This document shows, piece by piece, positions 1-6,311 of a DNA stretch of 64,000 nucleotides. Below the pieces are notes generated by a model. The model worked only from the letters and a program-made list of their open reading frames with translations. It was not told the DNA's origin and did not search any database. The translations under genes and the position numbers were made by a program. The DNA lies in IMG/VR virus record IMGVR_UViG_3300028840_004168, positions 1-64,000 of that record. One strand, 5' to 3'. Source of the stretch: a virus. Each line of letters starts with the position of its first letter. Within the stretch, counting starts at the first letter, position 1.

Positions 1-69
1 CAAAGCTACTCCGATGACACTTTGGAAATAAGCAGCCATCTGCAACGCTGAATAAATAAATGCTTCCAT
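1..69 (-). CDS. Partial small hydrophobic protein, runs off the window
   Basis: An ATG at 67-69 opens a frame of 23 codons that stays open to the window edge (it begins MEAFIYSALQM). An AGAGGA sequence lies about 9 nt upstream, inside the end of the preceding gene. Composition is hydrophobic, consistent with a membrane segment. The protein is truncated by the window, so no function is offered. Confidence 0.45.
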   Translation of the reverse strand, partial: MEAFIYSALQMAAYFQSVIGVAL

Positions 70-76
70 AATCAAA

Positions 77-241
77 TTATCCTCTCCATTTTTCAGGCAC
101 AGAGCATCTGTTGCAGCCTTTTTTAGTGCCGCATATGAATGAGTCTATGAACCTGTCTATGCACCAGTTCTTCTTGACACTATCCATAACAGGTGCTTTC
201 TGCGCCTTTTTGTTAGACTTCTTTTGTGCTTTCTTAGCCAT
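77..241 (-). CDS. Small basic Cys-containing protein (54 aa)
   Basis: ATG at 239-241 sits 8 nt after a GGAGG ribosome binding site and is preceded by a perfect sigma-70 promoter, so expression is well supported. The N-terminal third is Lys/Ala/Gln-rich (MAKKAQKKSNKKAQK) like a nucleic-acid-binding tail. The C-terminal half holds four cysteines in the pattern WC...ICGTKKGCNRC, which could bind a metal. No family recognised. The gene ends 7 nt before the next start codon. Confidence 0.7.
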   Translation of the reverse strand: MAKKAQKKSNKKAQKAPVMDSVKKNWCIDRFIDSFICGTKKGCNRCSVPEKWRG

Positions 242-271
242 ATAAAAAACCTCCAGTTCGAGCTAAGTTCA

Positions 272-300
272 ATTATAATTTGCTTTTTAGGAAATGTCAA
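272..300 (-). promoter_or_regulatory. Sigma-70 promoter P1
   Basis: On the minus strand TTGACA (295-300), a 17-nt spacer and TATAAT (272-277) match the consensus exactly. It points at the small gene starting at 241 and lies about 30 nt upstream of that start codon. Confidence 0.9.
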
Positions 301-326
301 GCGAAAAGTTAAGACCTAAAAGCACC

Positions 327-361
327 AAAAGCGCTAGTGCCTTAGTTCACTAAACGCCTTT
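327..361 (-). ncRNA. Hairpin of candidate small RNA unit 2
   Basis: On the minus strand AAAGGCGTTTAGTG pairs with CACTAGCGCTTTT around a short loop, with one bulge and a G-U pair. It lies about 25-60 nt downstream of promoter P2 and resembles the hairpin at 428-465 (AAAGGCGTT...AGCGCTTTT in both). The following bases (GGTGCTTTTAGG) make only a weak U-tract, so termination here would be partial. Confidence 0.5.
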
Positions 362-390
362 GATGCATTAACAAAATTTTATCAGATTAT

Positions 391-418
391 ATATTATCAA
401 ACTGATTTTAAAAGTCAA
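391..418 (-). promoter_or_regulatory. Sigma-70-like promoter P2
   Basis: TTGACT (413-418), 16-nt spacer, TAATAT (391-396) on the minus strand. It lies between the terminator at 423-465 and the hairpin at 327-361, with no ORF directly downstream other than the gene at 77-241. Confidence 0.55.
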
Positions 419-422
419 GCAT

Positions 423-465
423 AAAAAACACAAAAAGCGCTGAAGTGATCCAACGCCTTTTGTGT
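423..465 (-). terminator. Rho-independent terminator of candidate small RNA unit 1
   Basis: Minus-strand stem ACACAAAAGGCG / CGCTTTTTGTGT (12 bp, one G-U pair; 454-465 with 428-439), 14-nt loop, followed directly by a run of T (423-428). It lies about 40-75 nt downstream of promoter P3, so the pair would define a transcript of roughly 75 nt. Confidence 0.75.
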
Positions 466-499
466 AGAAATCTTCTATCCAAAGCCACATTAGATAGTC
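424..499 (-). ncRNA. Candidate small RNA (about 75 nt)
   Basis: The interval runs from the predicted start of P3 (about 7 nt past its -10) to the terminator U-tract. It has no credible ORF. Besides the terminator hairpin it can form an upstream stem CTATC / GATAG. Calling it a small RNA is inference from promoter-terminator spacing; it could also be a leader that attenuates read-through from the genes upstream. Confidence 0.45.
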
Positions 500-505
500 G
501 ATTAT

Positions 506-533
506 ATTTTAACAACTCGGCAGCAAAAGTCAA
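506..533 (-). promoter_or_regulatory. Sigma-70 promoter P3
   Basis: TTGACT (528-533), 16-nt spacer, TAAAAT (506-511) on the minus strand. An A-rich tract and the 14-bp palindrome at 548-561 lie just upstream, the same arrangement as upstream of promoter P5 at 7393-7421. Confidence 0.65.
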
Positions 534-547
534 GTATGTTTTTATTT

Positions 548-561
548 TCTGAAATTACAGA
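548..561. repeat. Dispersed palindrome TCTGAAATTACAGA
   Basis: A 14-bp near-perfect palindrome lying immediately after the stop codon of the methyltransferase gene that ends at 562 and about 15 nt upstream of the -35 box of P3. The same sequence recurs across the window. Confidence 0.8.
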
Positions 562-1155
562 TTATTTTATGATAACTCCTTGATGGTTGAACGCCACTGG
601 AACATTGCTGCCTTTAAAATATTCATCGACTGCAATGCGTGCGCCCTCTGTCTTAGGAAAGAAATAGTCATCGCACACAACGATGCCGTTTGAAAACAAC
701 CTGGGATAAAAGAATTCAAGGCAGTCTTTTGTAGACTGGTATATGTCAACGTCAATGTGGACGAAAGAGAACGTTAGATCTCTGATGCTGTCAGCAGTCT
801 CAGGGAACCTACCTTTGTAGATCGTAGTGTTCTTATACTCATCAAGCATGGCTATTGTGTTCTCAGCGTTCGGAGTCTTAAGCATTCCTTTCCAGCAATA
901 GTTATCTTTCTCATTTGTTTCAGGCATCCCTTCAAAAGTATCGAACAAGTGTATATGGCAGCTTGGCGCAGCTTCAGCCAGCACCATCCCTGAACCACCT
1001 TTGAATACGCCTATCTCAGCTATGTTGCTTCCAGGAAATATCATGTTAGTTCGTAATGCCAATCGATAAATCACGAATAGATTAGCAGGCGGTATGATTG
1101 TATATGACTTAGCCCTGGCCTGCAGCTTTGCAAAATCTTTATCCTGTTTCCACAT
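562..1155 (-). CDS. TylF/MycF-like O-methyltransferase (macrocin O-methyltransferase family)
   Basis: A 197-residue SAM-dependent methyltransferase. The motif AEIGVFKGGSG (about residues 46-56) is the TylF-type glycine-rich SAM loop. HLFDTFEGMPE follows, and VHIDVDIYQSTKDCL plus VVCDDYF near the C terminus supply the acidic metal/substrate residues typical of the family, which usually methylates sugar hydroxyls. The start is supported by GGAGAG just upstream of ATG, and the gene overlaps the previous methyltransferase by 17 nt. It is the last gene of a surface-modification operon (4 kb to 0.56 kb), so a sugar substrate on virion or host glycan is likely. The exact acceptor cannot be told. Confidence 0.85.
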   Translation of the reverse strand: MWKQDKDFAKLQARAKSYTIIPPANLFVIYRLALRTNMIFPGSNIAEIGVFKGGSGMVLAEAAPSCHIHLFDTFEGMPETNEKDNYCWKGMLKTPNAENTIAMLDEYKNTTIYKGRFPETADSIRDLTFSFVHIDVDIYQSTKDCLEFFYPRLFSNGIVVCDDYFFPKTEGARIAVDEYFKGSNVPVAFNHQGVIIK

Positions 1156-1750
1156 GATCTCTCCATTTCTGTTGCTTTATTTTTTTGATTACGATCTCTA
1201 TAGAGAACTCTGCATAAGGATGTTCTTTAATGCCTAAATCGTAAACATGCCCTTCATCACACTTCTTGATATAGACAACGTCACACTCTTTTCTTGGCAG
1301 AGCATCTGCTATCTCTCCTGCAGATACTATATGAGGTTCAGGGTAAGATACCATAGAGAAGTAGAACTTATGACTGGGATTCCACCTTGACGGCAGGTCT
1401 TCTTTCCTTTCATACAGATCCATATGAGGCAGGTATAGCAGGAGATGACCGTCATACTTGATCTTGCGCCACCATTGTCTCAATGCATCGAAAGGATTTG
1501 GTATGTGCTCAAGGCAATGCGATGAATAGATATAGTCGCATGTCTGATCAGGGATGCTCTCTACATCTTTAAACCTGCATCTATGCTTATCAGGCATTTT
1601 ATCAATACACTCGCAGCCAGCAACAAGCAGAGGATCACCACCTGCGCCAATATCGATACCATAGCCATTAGTATATAAATCAAAGAATCCCTCTCTTTTT
1701 CTTCTTTCCACAGCACTTGATGTGCCGCCTTTCCTGCGTGCATTATTCAT
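1139..1750 (-). CDS. Class I SAM-dependent methyltransferase
   Basis: 203 residues. YGIDIGAGGDPLL (about residues 30-42) is motif I, CDYIYSSHCLEHIPNP is the usual post-II/IV block of small methyltransferases and YLPHMDLY follows. The protein is of Methyltransf_11 type. It overlaps the neighbouring methyltransferase genes on both sides (17 nt and 8 nt), which implies translational coupling. The conserved N-terminal NNARRKGGTSSAVE stretch is not typical of DNA methylases, and no target-recognition domain is present. A carbohydrate or small-molecule acceptor is inferred from neighbours. Confidence 0.8.
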   Translation of the reverse strand: MNNARRKGGTSSAVERRKREGFFDLYTNGYGIDIGAGGDPLLVAGCECIDKMPDKHRCRFKDVESIPDQTCDYIYSSHCLEHIPNPFDALRQWWRKIKYDGHLLLYLPHMDLYERKEDLPSRWNPSHKFYFSMVSYPEPHIVSAGEIADALPRKECDVVYIKKCDEGHVYDLGIKEHPYAEFSIEIVIKKIKQQKWRDHVETG

Positions 1751-2411
1751 TCGATACCCTGTATATAAAGGTTATCTGGTTTGCCCTTGTATGCCCCTGC
1801 AGGTTCTTAGGGCATTCAACCTTAAGCTGTTCTATAATCTGGCCTTCACTTTTGAAAGGGCTCATGTGCCTGCCTTCGCCTGTGTTTTTTGGCTCTATAG
1901 GAATGCTGCCTAGAAGTATGCCATTAGACTTCAACAGCTTCTTTGACTTGGCAACGACCTCTTCAGGATATTTCAGATGTTCAAATATGTCTATCCCTAT
2001 GATCATATCAAATCTCGTAGTGATCTTATCCAGGATGATATTCAAATCGGCCTGGATGAAGTCACAGCTGTAAAATACTTTCTCTTTTGCAGCAAGAGCT
2101 TTGGCTGCCTCTATTCTTTTCATAGAGTAGTCGATGCCATAAGTAAGCCACTTGTATTTCTTTACCATGTGAACTGCTGTCTCGCCAGTGCCGCAACCTA
2201 TGTCCAGCACTATCTTTCCAGCGTCTGCTTTCATGTTTATCTTGTGCATCAGCTCATCAAAAGACTTGCTGGTAAAAGAACAATTAAGCCACACACTTTT
2301 GTTGTAGTAATCAAGATGGTTGTCATAAAACTGCTGCCACTTCTTTTCCTCTTCATGTTTAACATCATGAAACCTTCTTGAAGTCAGTATTCCCATGTCG
2401 TTCTTACTCAT
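1743..2411 (-). CDS. Class I SAM-dependent methyltransferase (UbiE/Methyltransf_25 type)
   Basis: 222 residues. VLDIGCGTGETAVH (about residues 69-82) is a clear motif I, YGIDYSMKRIEAAK is the acidic motif II and FDMIIGIDIFEHLKYPEE the post-I block. The N-terminal 60 residues (QQFYDNHLDYYNKSVW...) look like a substrate lid. Third and most 5' of three adjacent methyltransferases. The acceptor is unknown. The gene lies 7 nt after the sulfotransferase-like gene, in one transcription unit. Confidence 0.82.
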   Translation of the reverse strand: MSKNDMGILTSRRFHDVKHEEEKKWQQFYDNHLDYYNKSVWLNCSFTSKSFDELMHKINMKADAGKIVLDIGCGTGETAVHMVKKYKWLTYGIDYSMKRIEAAKALAAKEKVFYSCDFIQADLNIILDKITTRFDMIIGIDIFEHLKYPEEVVAKSKKLLKSNGILLGSIPIEPKNTGEGRHMSPFKSEGQIIEQLKVECPKNLQGHTRANQITFIYRVSNE

Positions 2412-2418
2412 GTCTACC

Positions 2419-2988
2419 TCAGTTAAACCATTTGTCGTTTCTGTTGGTCAGCTTATGCTGCAGGTATTCTTCTGTTTCATAGAGGGGCAGCCCAAGCTGC
2501 TTCATTAGAGCGTTTACACTGCGCATGTCTGTCACAATAGATTCATAGTTGGTTAATATAAAGGGCAGCGCCGCATTCTCTATCTCTCTGAATATATGAG
2601 CATACGCTTTCTGCGTTCTTTCCAGTGCAGCCTGTATCTTTTCAAATTCAGACATCTTGTTATAGTCTTTCATATCTCTCATATGCATCTTAGCCATAGA
2701 GCATGCCTGCGGATACCAGTCTCTTGACGTGATCACGACCACAATATTTTTATAGCCTGCTCTCATCAGCTTCTGTTTCATGTTAAGCATGTTAGGCCAT
2801 TCGACTCCATGAGGAACGCTCTTGCGCCACACGACAGGATCTCCGTTAGTGCCTTTGAAATCTTCCTTATCCCATTTCTGCCTGTGTTCCGCATCTCCCA
2901 GGCATCCTTTTGACAATAGTAATCGGGTAGTCATCCTTGTGCCTGTGCTTTCAGGGCCAATCACAATGTAAGCTCTGCCTTTCATCAT
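2419..2988 (-). CDS. Sulfotransferase-like P-loop protein
   Basis: 189 residues opening with YIVIGPESTGTRMTTRLLL, a P-loop-like 5'-phosphosulfate binding loop, followed by VVVITSRDWYPQACSMAKMH (the region that in sulfotransferases reads ...RDPR.. and holds the 3'-phosphate binding Arg/Ser) and a C-terminal ILTNYESIVTDMRSV block, as in sulfotransferase families where the Y-E-x-L stretch precedes the last helices. It would transfer sulfate from PAPS to a sugar or protein. The 4-nt ATGA overlap with the upstream glycosyltransferase supports a shared glycan-modifying pathway. A kinase is the main alternative; the lack of a Walker B/kinase lid argues against it. Confidence 0.65.
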   Translation of the reverse strand: MMKGRAYIVIGPESTGTRMTTRLLLSKGCLGDAEHRQKWDKEDFKGTNGDPVVWRKSVPHGVEWPNMLNMKQKLMRAGYKNIVVVITSRDWYPQACSMAKMHMRDMKDYNKMSEFEKIQAALERTQKAYAHIFREIENAALPFILTNYESIVTDMRSVNALMKQLGLPLYETEEYLQHKLTNRNDKWFN

Positions 2989-3836
2989 TCACTCCTTAAA
3001 AAATTTTCTAAAATTTCATAATTTATTTTTGACTGTATTGTGTAATACATTTTTTTGTCTTCGTTTGGCTTAGGAGAAAAATCTACTCCGAGAAAAGGTT
3101 TGAGCCCTGGCATCGTGCCCTTCAACGTGTGGTCTATCAGGGCATCTATATCATGTCTGAAAGTCTTTCTATGCCTGTGCTCAGAGTTGTTGCCATAGAT
3201 AGCGACAAGCTTCTTAGGCGCAAAACCAGCAGTAGCAGCAAAATGCGTGATGCCAGTATCACCGCCCACATAGACATCGGCAGTCATAATCTCTCTGGTA
3301 GTATCGTCTATACTGCCACAGACGCTGCTGATAGCCTTTGCATTCTCTTCAGTGAAAGGTATTTCACTGACTACCCTCTTCTCTCCTACTACTACAACAT
3401 CATAGCCTGTATCTCTGAGAGCGCTTACGATCTTATTAACCAGCAATACGTTCCAGTTTCTATCTGCATTGTAAGGAGCATTCATCAACGGATTAACCAC
3501 AGCTTTCTTTTTGTCATACTGGTTTTTATATATATTTTTTATCTTGAGAGTTACCTGCATGATCCTGTGAATGAAATCCCACCAAGCCCAAACATTGCCA
3601 CCATAAGGCCAATCAGGGCCTGGAGTGTCTGTAACTCTCTCTGGAAAATATTTCATCAGGTATCTTGAATTGACATCTATCGGGCACTCTGACATGTTGA
3701 ACAGTATCTCTTTTCCGTAGTGCTGCCTCATAGCTTCATTGATAGCCATTACTGCGATCAGATCTCCCATCCTGACATGACCGAAGTTTCCTTTCGTTGT
3801 ATATATGTTGCTTTCAAGGTTGTCTAATCTAAACAT
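2985..3836 (-). CDS. Glycosyltransferase family 9-like (heptosyltransferase-like)
   Basis: 283 residues. The C-terminal nucleotide-sugar half contains YVGGDTGITHFAATAGFAPKKLVAIYG (about residues 191-217), the GT9 signature in which D-x-G-x-x-H-x-A-A contacts the donor. The N-terminal half starts with a GHVRMGDLIA acceptor-side loop, as in ADP-heptose:LPS transferases (normally G-D). It is a shorter relative of the intein-containing GT9 enzyme at 32993. Likely adds a sugar to a glycan later sulfated and methylated by the next gene products. The palindrome-like TCTAAAATTTCATA lies in its last codons at 3007-3020. Confidence 0.78.
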   Translation of the reverse strand: MFRLDNLESNIYTTKGNFGHVRMGDLIAVMAINEAMRQHYGKEILFNMSECPIDVNSRYLMKYFPERVTDTPGPDWPYGGNVWAWWDFIHRIMQVTLKIKNIYKNQYDKKKAVVNPLMNAPYNADRNWNVLLVNKIVSALRDTGYDVVVVGEKRVVSEIPFTEENAKAISSVCGSIDDTTREIMTADVYVGGDTGITHFAATAGFAPKKLVAIYGNNSEHRHRKTFRHDIDALIDHTLKGTMPGLKPFLGVDFSPKPNEDKKMYYTIQSKINYEILENFLRSE

Positions 3837-3839
3837 GTT

Positions 3840-4625
3840 TTACTCCAGGTTAAGATTTATTTTTATAAAGTCTTTATCTATCGTATTGAGATAAAGAGCG
3901 CCGTTGACAACTAGCTCATACAATACTTCTTTCTGAAATTTTTTGACAGGCGCTTGGCGCTTGCTTTCGCCAGACATGTCATCTTCAAAGTTACCTTTAT
4001 CATCACACATCAATATATATCTTATCAGGTCTATACCTATCACACCGAATGCGAAAGCATCTGCCATGTCACTTACATCAGTGTCATAGTCATAGTTCTT
4101 GTATACCGATTTTATCATGAGATCTTTGGTCTTAGAAGGAGTCACTGCAGGATTCTTCTGAGACAAACCGCCAGCGTATTTCTTAGCCCTTAACGGCGGC
4201 ACACGTATACAGACTATTTCGTTATCCCACATGATAGCCCTTGTCAAGAAGCCATGCTCTCCAGACAGAGCAGCAGAGTTAGGGCTGTTGTATGAGTATC
4301 CTTCCATTACAACAAGGTCTATGCAGATGTCTCTCTCTTTCATCTCTTCCAGGATCTCACTCACCCTGTCCCTGATAATGATCAATCGCTTGTCTGTGTT
4401 GTTGATCTTGCTTGAGTTGAAAGCTATCAGCTCTTCATGGACTACATCTCTCTGTGCATCAAGCACCACTACTCCGTATGAAGTTGTAGAAGGATCTATA
4501 CCAATAGCATAGCAGTCAGCAGGAGAAGTTTCGAGCTTGGCAAAATACTCTCTCATGGAGATGATGTTTTCCTTGAAGGCTGCCTGTTTCTCTGCTTTCC
4601 TCATGTTCTTTTCTTTTTTAGCCAT
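3840..4625 (-). CDS. RuvC-like Holliday junction resolvase
   Basis: 261 residues with an RNase H-like nuclease fold. AIGIDPSTTSYG carries the first Asp (D44), VVMEGYSYN the Glu (E108) and SDMADAFAFG the C-terminal acidic pair (D186, D189), i.e. the D-E-D-D set of RuvC. The family cuts four-way junctions symmetrically; in phages it resolves recombination intermediates before packaging. The N-terminal 36 residues are a Lys-rich extension, and about 50 residues follow the domain. Start and the previous stop overlap as TAATG. Together with RecA, Rad50/Mre11-like and UvsW-like genes it completes a recombination set. Confidence 0.85.
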   Translation of the reverse strand: MAKKEKNMRKAEKQAAFKENIISMREYFAKLETSPADCYAIGIDPSTTSYGVVVLDAQRDVVHEELIAFNSSKINNTDKRLIIIRDRVSEILEEMKERDICIDLVVMEGYSYNSPNSAALSGEHGFLTRAIMWDNEIVCIRVPPLRAKKYAGGLSQKNPAVTPSKTKDLMIKSVYKNYDYDTDVSDMADAFAFGVIGIDLIRYILMCDDKGNFEDDMSGESKRQAPVKKFQKEVLYELVVNGALYLNTIDKDFIKINLNLE

Positions 4626-4966
4626 TAGATAAATTTCCTTATGTTGGCCTTTCGTTTTTTAAACTTCTTTGCGTTGATCAGACACTCATGTATTGCCTTT
4701 CTCAGATCGACAGGTATGTCATGGTTATCGTGCAGTGAGATCAAGTAGAAGAAGCCCCACCTGTTCTTGGCTATCTCACCTATGGGCTGCCCTTTATAAG
4801 CCCCTGAGAGCATGACTATCGTGCCCTCGACGTGCCTGTATTCTATGTTGGCACTCTTCTTAGTCTTTCTGACTCTGCCAGATTCGCCCTTGTCATATCC
4901 TTCTATTTTATCAAGATCAAGTGCCATGATTGAATAGTGCGTGGCAGCACATGTCTGCGCCGTCAC
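4625..4966 (-). CDS. Small basic protein of unknown function (up to 113 aa)
   Basis: The frame opens with GTG at 4966; an internal ATG (residue 15, position 4924: MALDLDKIEGYDKGESGR) is an alternative start. Neither has a clear ribosome binding site, and a 9-bp hairpin at 4939-4984 covers the GTG region. The protein contains VEGTIVMLSGAYKGQPIGEIAK, a KOW/SH3-like beta segment, and a strongly basic C terminus (KKFKKRKANIRKF), suggesting nucleic acid binding. No family recognised. Its stop overlaps the RuvC-like start. Confidence 0.65.
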   Translation of the reverse strand: MTAQTCAATHYSIMALDLDKIEGYDKGESGRVRKTKKSANIEYRHVEGTIVMLSGAYKGQPIGEIAKNRWGFFYLISLHDNHDIPVDLRKAIHECLINAKKFKKRKANIRKFI

Positions 4967-5004
4967 TTCTCTGTACTGCCACGCTTGTTAGCAAAAGAGC
5001 TAAC
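4939..5004 (-). promoter_or_regulatory. Two consecutive hairpins in the leader of the 4625 gene
   Basis: First hairpin on the minus strand: GTTAGC / GCTAAC (4987-5004, loop of 6). Second: GCGTGGCAG / CTGCCACGC (4939-4984, 9 bp, loop 28 nt) covering the putative GTG start. No U-tract follows either, so translation control or RNA processing is more likely than termination. The GTGGCAG/CTGCCAC stem is shared with the hairpin at 5530-5567. Confidence 0.5.
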
Positions 5005-5009
5005 GATGG

Positions 5010-5312
5010 TTAGATTGTTGTTATTTGCCGTTTCTTCTTCTGAGGCATCAAGTGACTGCCCCCTTTGTTAAACACACCTTCAGTTCGTATCTTCGCTACA
5101 ATCCTGTTAACCTGAATGATAAACTCTTCAGGGTATTCATCGAACAGGATTGTTTCGAAAATTGCATTTGCCATGTTTGTGATTGAGTCTTCTAGCGACA
5201 GCCCCAGGAAGAGGCCAGTTGTAACCATACTGTGTATCAGTGATGACAGCGATTGCGTTTCGCCGTTTAAGGAAATTTTATCTTCACCCAAGAATTTAAA
5301 ATGAAATTCCAT
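5010..5312 (-). CDS. Small protein of unknown function (100 aa)
   Basis: The frame can open with GTG at 5327, overlapping the previous stop, or with ATG at 5312 (MEFHFKFLGEDKISLNGE). The ATG is preferred although neither has a strong ribosome binding site. The centre is helical (LSSLIHSMVTTGLFLGLSLEDSITNMANAIFETIL) and the C terminus basic (MPQKKKRQITTI). It belongs to the gene series downstream of the Ycf46-like ATPase. No family recognised. Confidence 0.65.
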   Translation of the reverse strand: MEFHFKFLGEDKISLNGETQSLSSLIHSMVTTGLFLGLSLEDSITNMANAIFETILFDEYPEEFIIQVNRIVAKIRTEGVFNKGGSHLMPQKKKRQITTI

Positions 5313-5319
5313 ATTTTTT

Positions 5320-5511
5320 TTACCCACAGAGCAGATTGATGTTCTTAGCCTCTTCGGTTTTGACAGCGTCAGCCAGGATGTCTTTGGAGTCTTTAGTAAC
5401 CCAACTCAACTCAGTGAACTCTGCACCTATAGTGATGCTGAATTCCTCTGTACCATTGTCCTTGCCTACTTCAGTGTATTCTGCCGGATCTATGATTATT
5501 TCTGATGCCAT
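5320..5511 (-). CDS. Small acidic protein of unknown function (63 aa)
   Basis: ATG at 5509-5511 follows the leader AAGGAGCAAACGATGG that is shared by other genes of this cassette. A longer frame to 5583 exists but lacks a start signal and covers a hairpin, so it is not used. The protein (MASEIIIDPAEYTEVGKD...) is acidic and has alternating beta-type residues ITIGAEFTELSW. Members of the DUF1257/DUF2997/Ycf46 gene set often have such small companions, but I do not recognise this one. Confidence 0.65.
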   Translation of the reverse strand: MASEIIIDPAEYTEVGKDNGTEEFSITIGAEFTELSWVTKDSKDILADAVKTEEAKNINLLCG

Positions 5512-5529
5512 CGTTTGCTCCTTAAAGTG

Positions 5530-5567
5530 TGTGGCAGGGACGGTTGAGAACCGATCCCCCTGCCACA
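5530..5567 (-). promoter_or_regulatory. Long GC-rich hairpin in an intergenic leader
   Basis: Minus-strand TGTGGCAGGG pairs perfectly with CCCTGCCACA (10 bp; 5558-5567 with 5530-5539); inside the loop CGGTT pairs with AACCG around a three-base turn. It occupies the 77-nt gap between the DUF2997-like stop and the start at 5511 and ends 12 nt before the AAGGAG site. There is no U-tract. Likely an mRNA processing or stability element, or a translational switch. Confidence 0.65.
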
Positions 5568-5588
5568 AGTCGGGCTCACACACCCCTC

Positions 5589-5777
5589 TTAATATTTCTG
5601 CCAGACTACATCACTTTCAGCTTCAAATACTTCCTGCTTCATTTCTCTCTCTTCGAGCTGGCCCATCTGGTCTAGGAAGTCCAGAGCTTTGGTGCATTCA
5701 TCACCTGTGAAGCCCTGTGCTTCCACTTCTACTTTTCCGTTAGGACGGAATGTGATTTTAGCTTCTTCTGTTGCCAT
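5589..5777 (-). CDS. DUF2997-like protein
   Basis: 62 residues from ATG at 5777 (AAGGGGG lies 8 nt upstream; an in-frame GTG three codons earlier is too close to it). The sequence KITFRPNGKVEVEAQGFTGDECTKALDFLDQMG matches the pattern of DUF2997: a short beta hairpin that ends in a G-x-x-G-x-x-C turn followed by a helix. In bacteria this small family is commonly found beside DUF1257 proteins and a Ycf46-like ATPase, as it is here. Family assignment is by recall of the pattern; biochemical role is unknown. Confidence 0.65.
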   Translation of the reverse strand: MATEEAKITFRPNGKVEVEAQGFTGDECTKALDFLDQMGQLEEREMKQEVFEAESDVVWQKY

Positions 5778-5790
5778 TGAATACACCCCC

Positions 5791-6252
5791 TTAGTATTTT
5801 TCTCTCTTCACTTCGATCTTGATAGCGCCATCGTCCTGGAAGAGAAATTTGTCGTTATAGGTTTTAGGAACGAGAATACCGTCCTTGTCACGCTGCCAGA
5901 TAGTGAACTGGCGCTTCTCTGCCTGTTCTACTGCACTGTGGGCATTATACAGGACATTGACCTTGCTGCCATTCTCTCCGATCTTACGGCTGATGCGATT
6001 GTTCCAGTCATCATACTCGAACCTGCAATTGCCCTCTGCATCTTCGACCATCGCCGCCTGATAGCCATCGTCAAAACCAGAGATCACGAACGTCCTCTGG
6101 CCTTCTTTGCCAACGTTCATGCGACCATAACCCTTGATAGTCTGCTCTCCCTGGGCTTCTACCATCTGGAGATCAAGTTCAGCAAGGGCACGCTGCAGCA
6201 TTTCTGCGCTAACGTTTTTTAACTCAGTCTTGATAGTTGATTTGTGGCTCAT
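5791..6252 (-). CDS. DUF1257 (Ycf35-like) protein
   Basis: 153 residues. The N terminus MSHKSTIKTELKNVSAEMLQRALAELDL follows the DUF1257/Ycf35 pattern (MSH-x-x-T-I-x-T-x-I-x-D...L..AL..L), and the rest is a predicted beta-rich domain with a repeated basic strand. Ycf35 is a plastid and cyanobacterial protein of unknown function. ATG follows GGAGCAAAC, and promoter P4 lies directly upstream, so it can be transcribed on its own or with the DUF2997-like gene 13 nt downstream. Clustering with the Ycf46-like ATPase supports the assignment. Confidence 0.75.
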   Translation of the reverse strand: MSHKSTIKTELKNVSAEMLQRALAELDLQMVEAQGEQTIKGYGRMNVGKEGQRTFVISGFDDGYQAAMVEDAEGNCRFEYDDWNNRISRKIGENGSKVNVLYNAHSAVEQAEKRQFTIWQRDKDGILVPKTYNDKFLFQDDGAIKIEVKREKY

Positions 6253-6279
6253 GTTTGCTCCTTTGCTTAAATTTGAATC

Positions 6280-6308
6280 ATTATAATCATTGCTTTCCTA
6301 TAAGTCAA
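6280..6308 (-). promoter_or_regulatory. Sigma-70 promoter P4
   Basis: TTGACT (6303-6308), 17-nt spacer, TATAAT (6280-6285) on the minus strand, 28 nt upstream of the DUF1257-like start codon. The -35 lies just outside the end of the upstream gene (stop at 6312). Confidence 0.88.
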
Positions 6309-6311
6309 GCA

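Noticed and set aside
5512-5583. Upstream extension of the small acidic gene (MCEPDLWQGD...)
   Set aside because: No ribosome site; overlaps a perfect hairpin; the internal ATG has the shared AAGGAGCAAACG leader.
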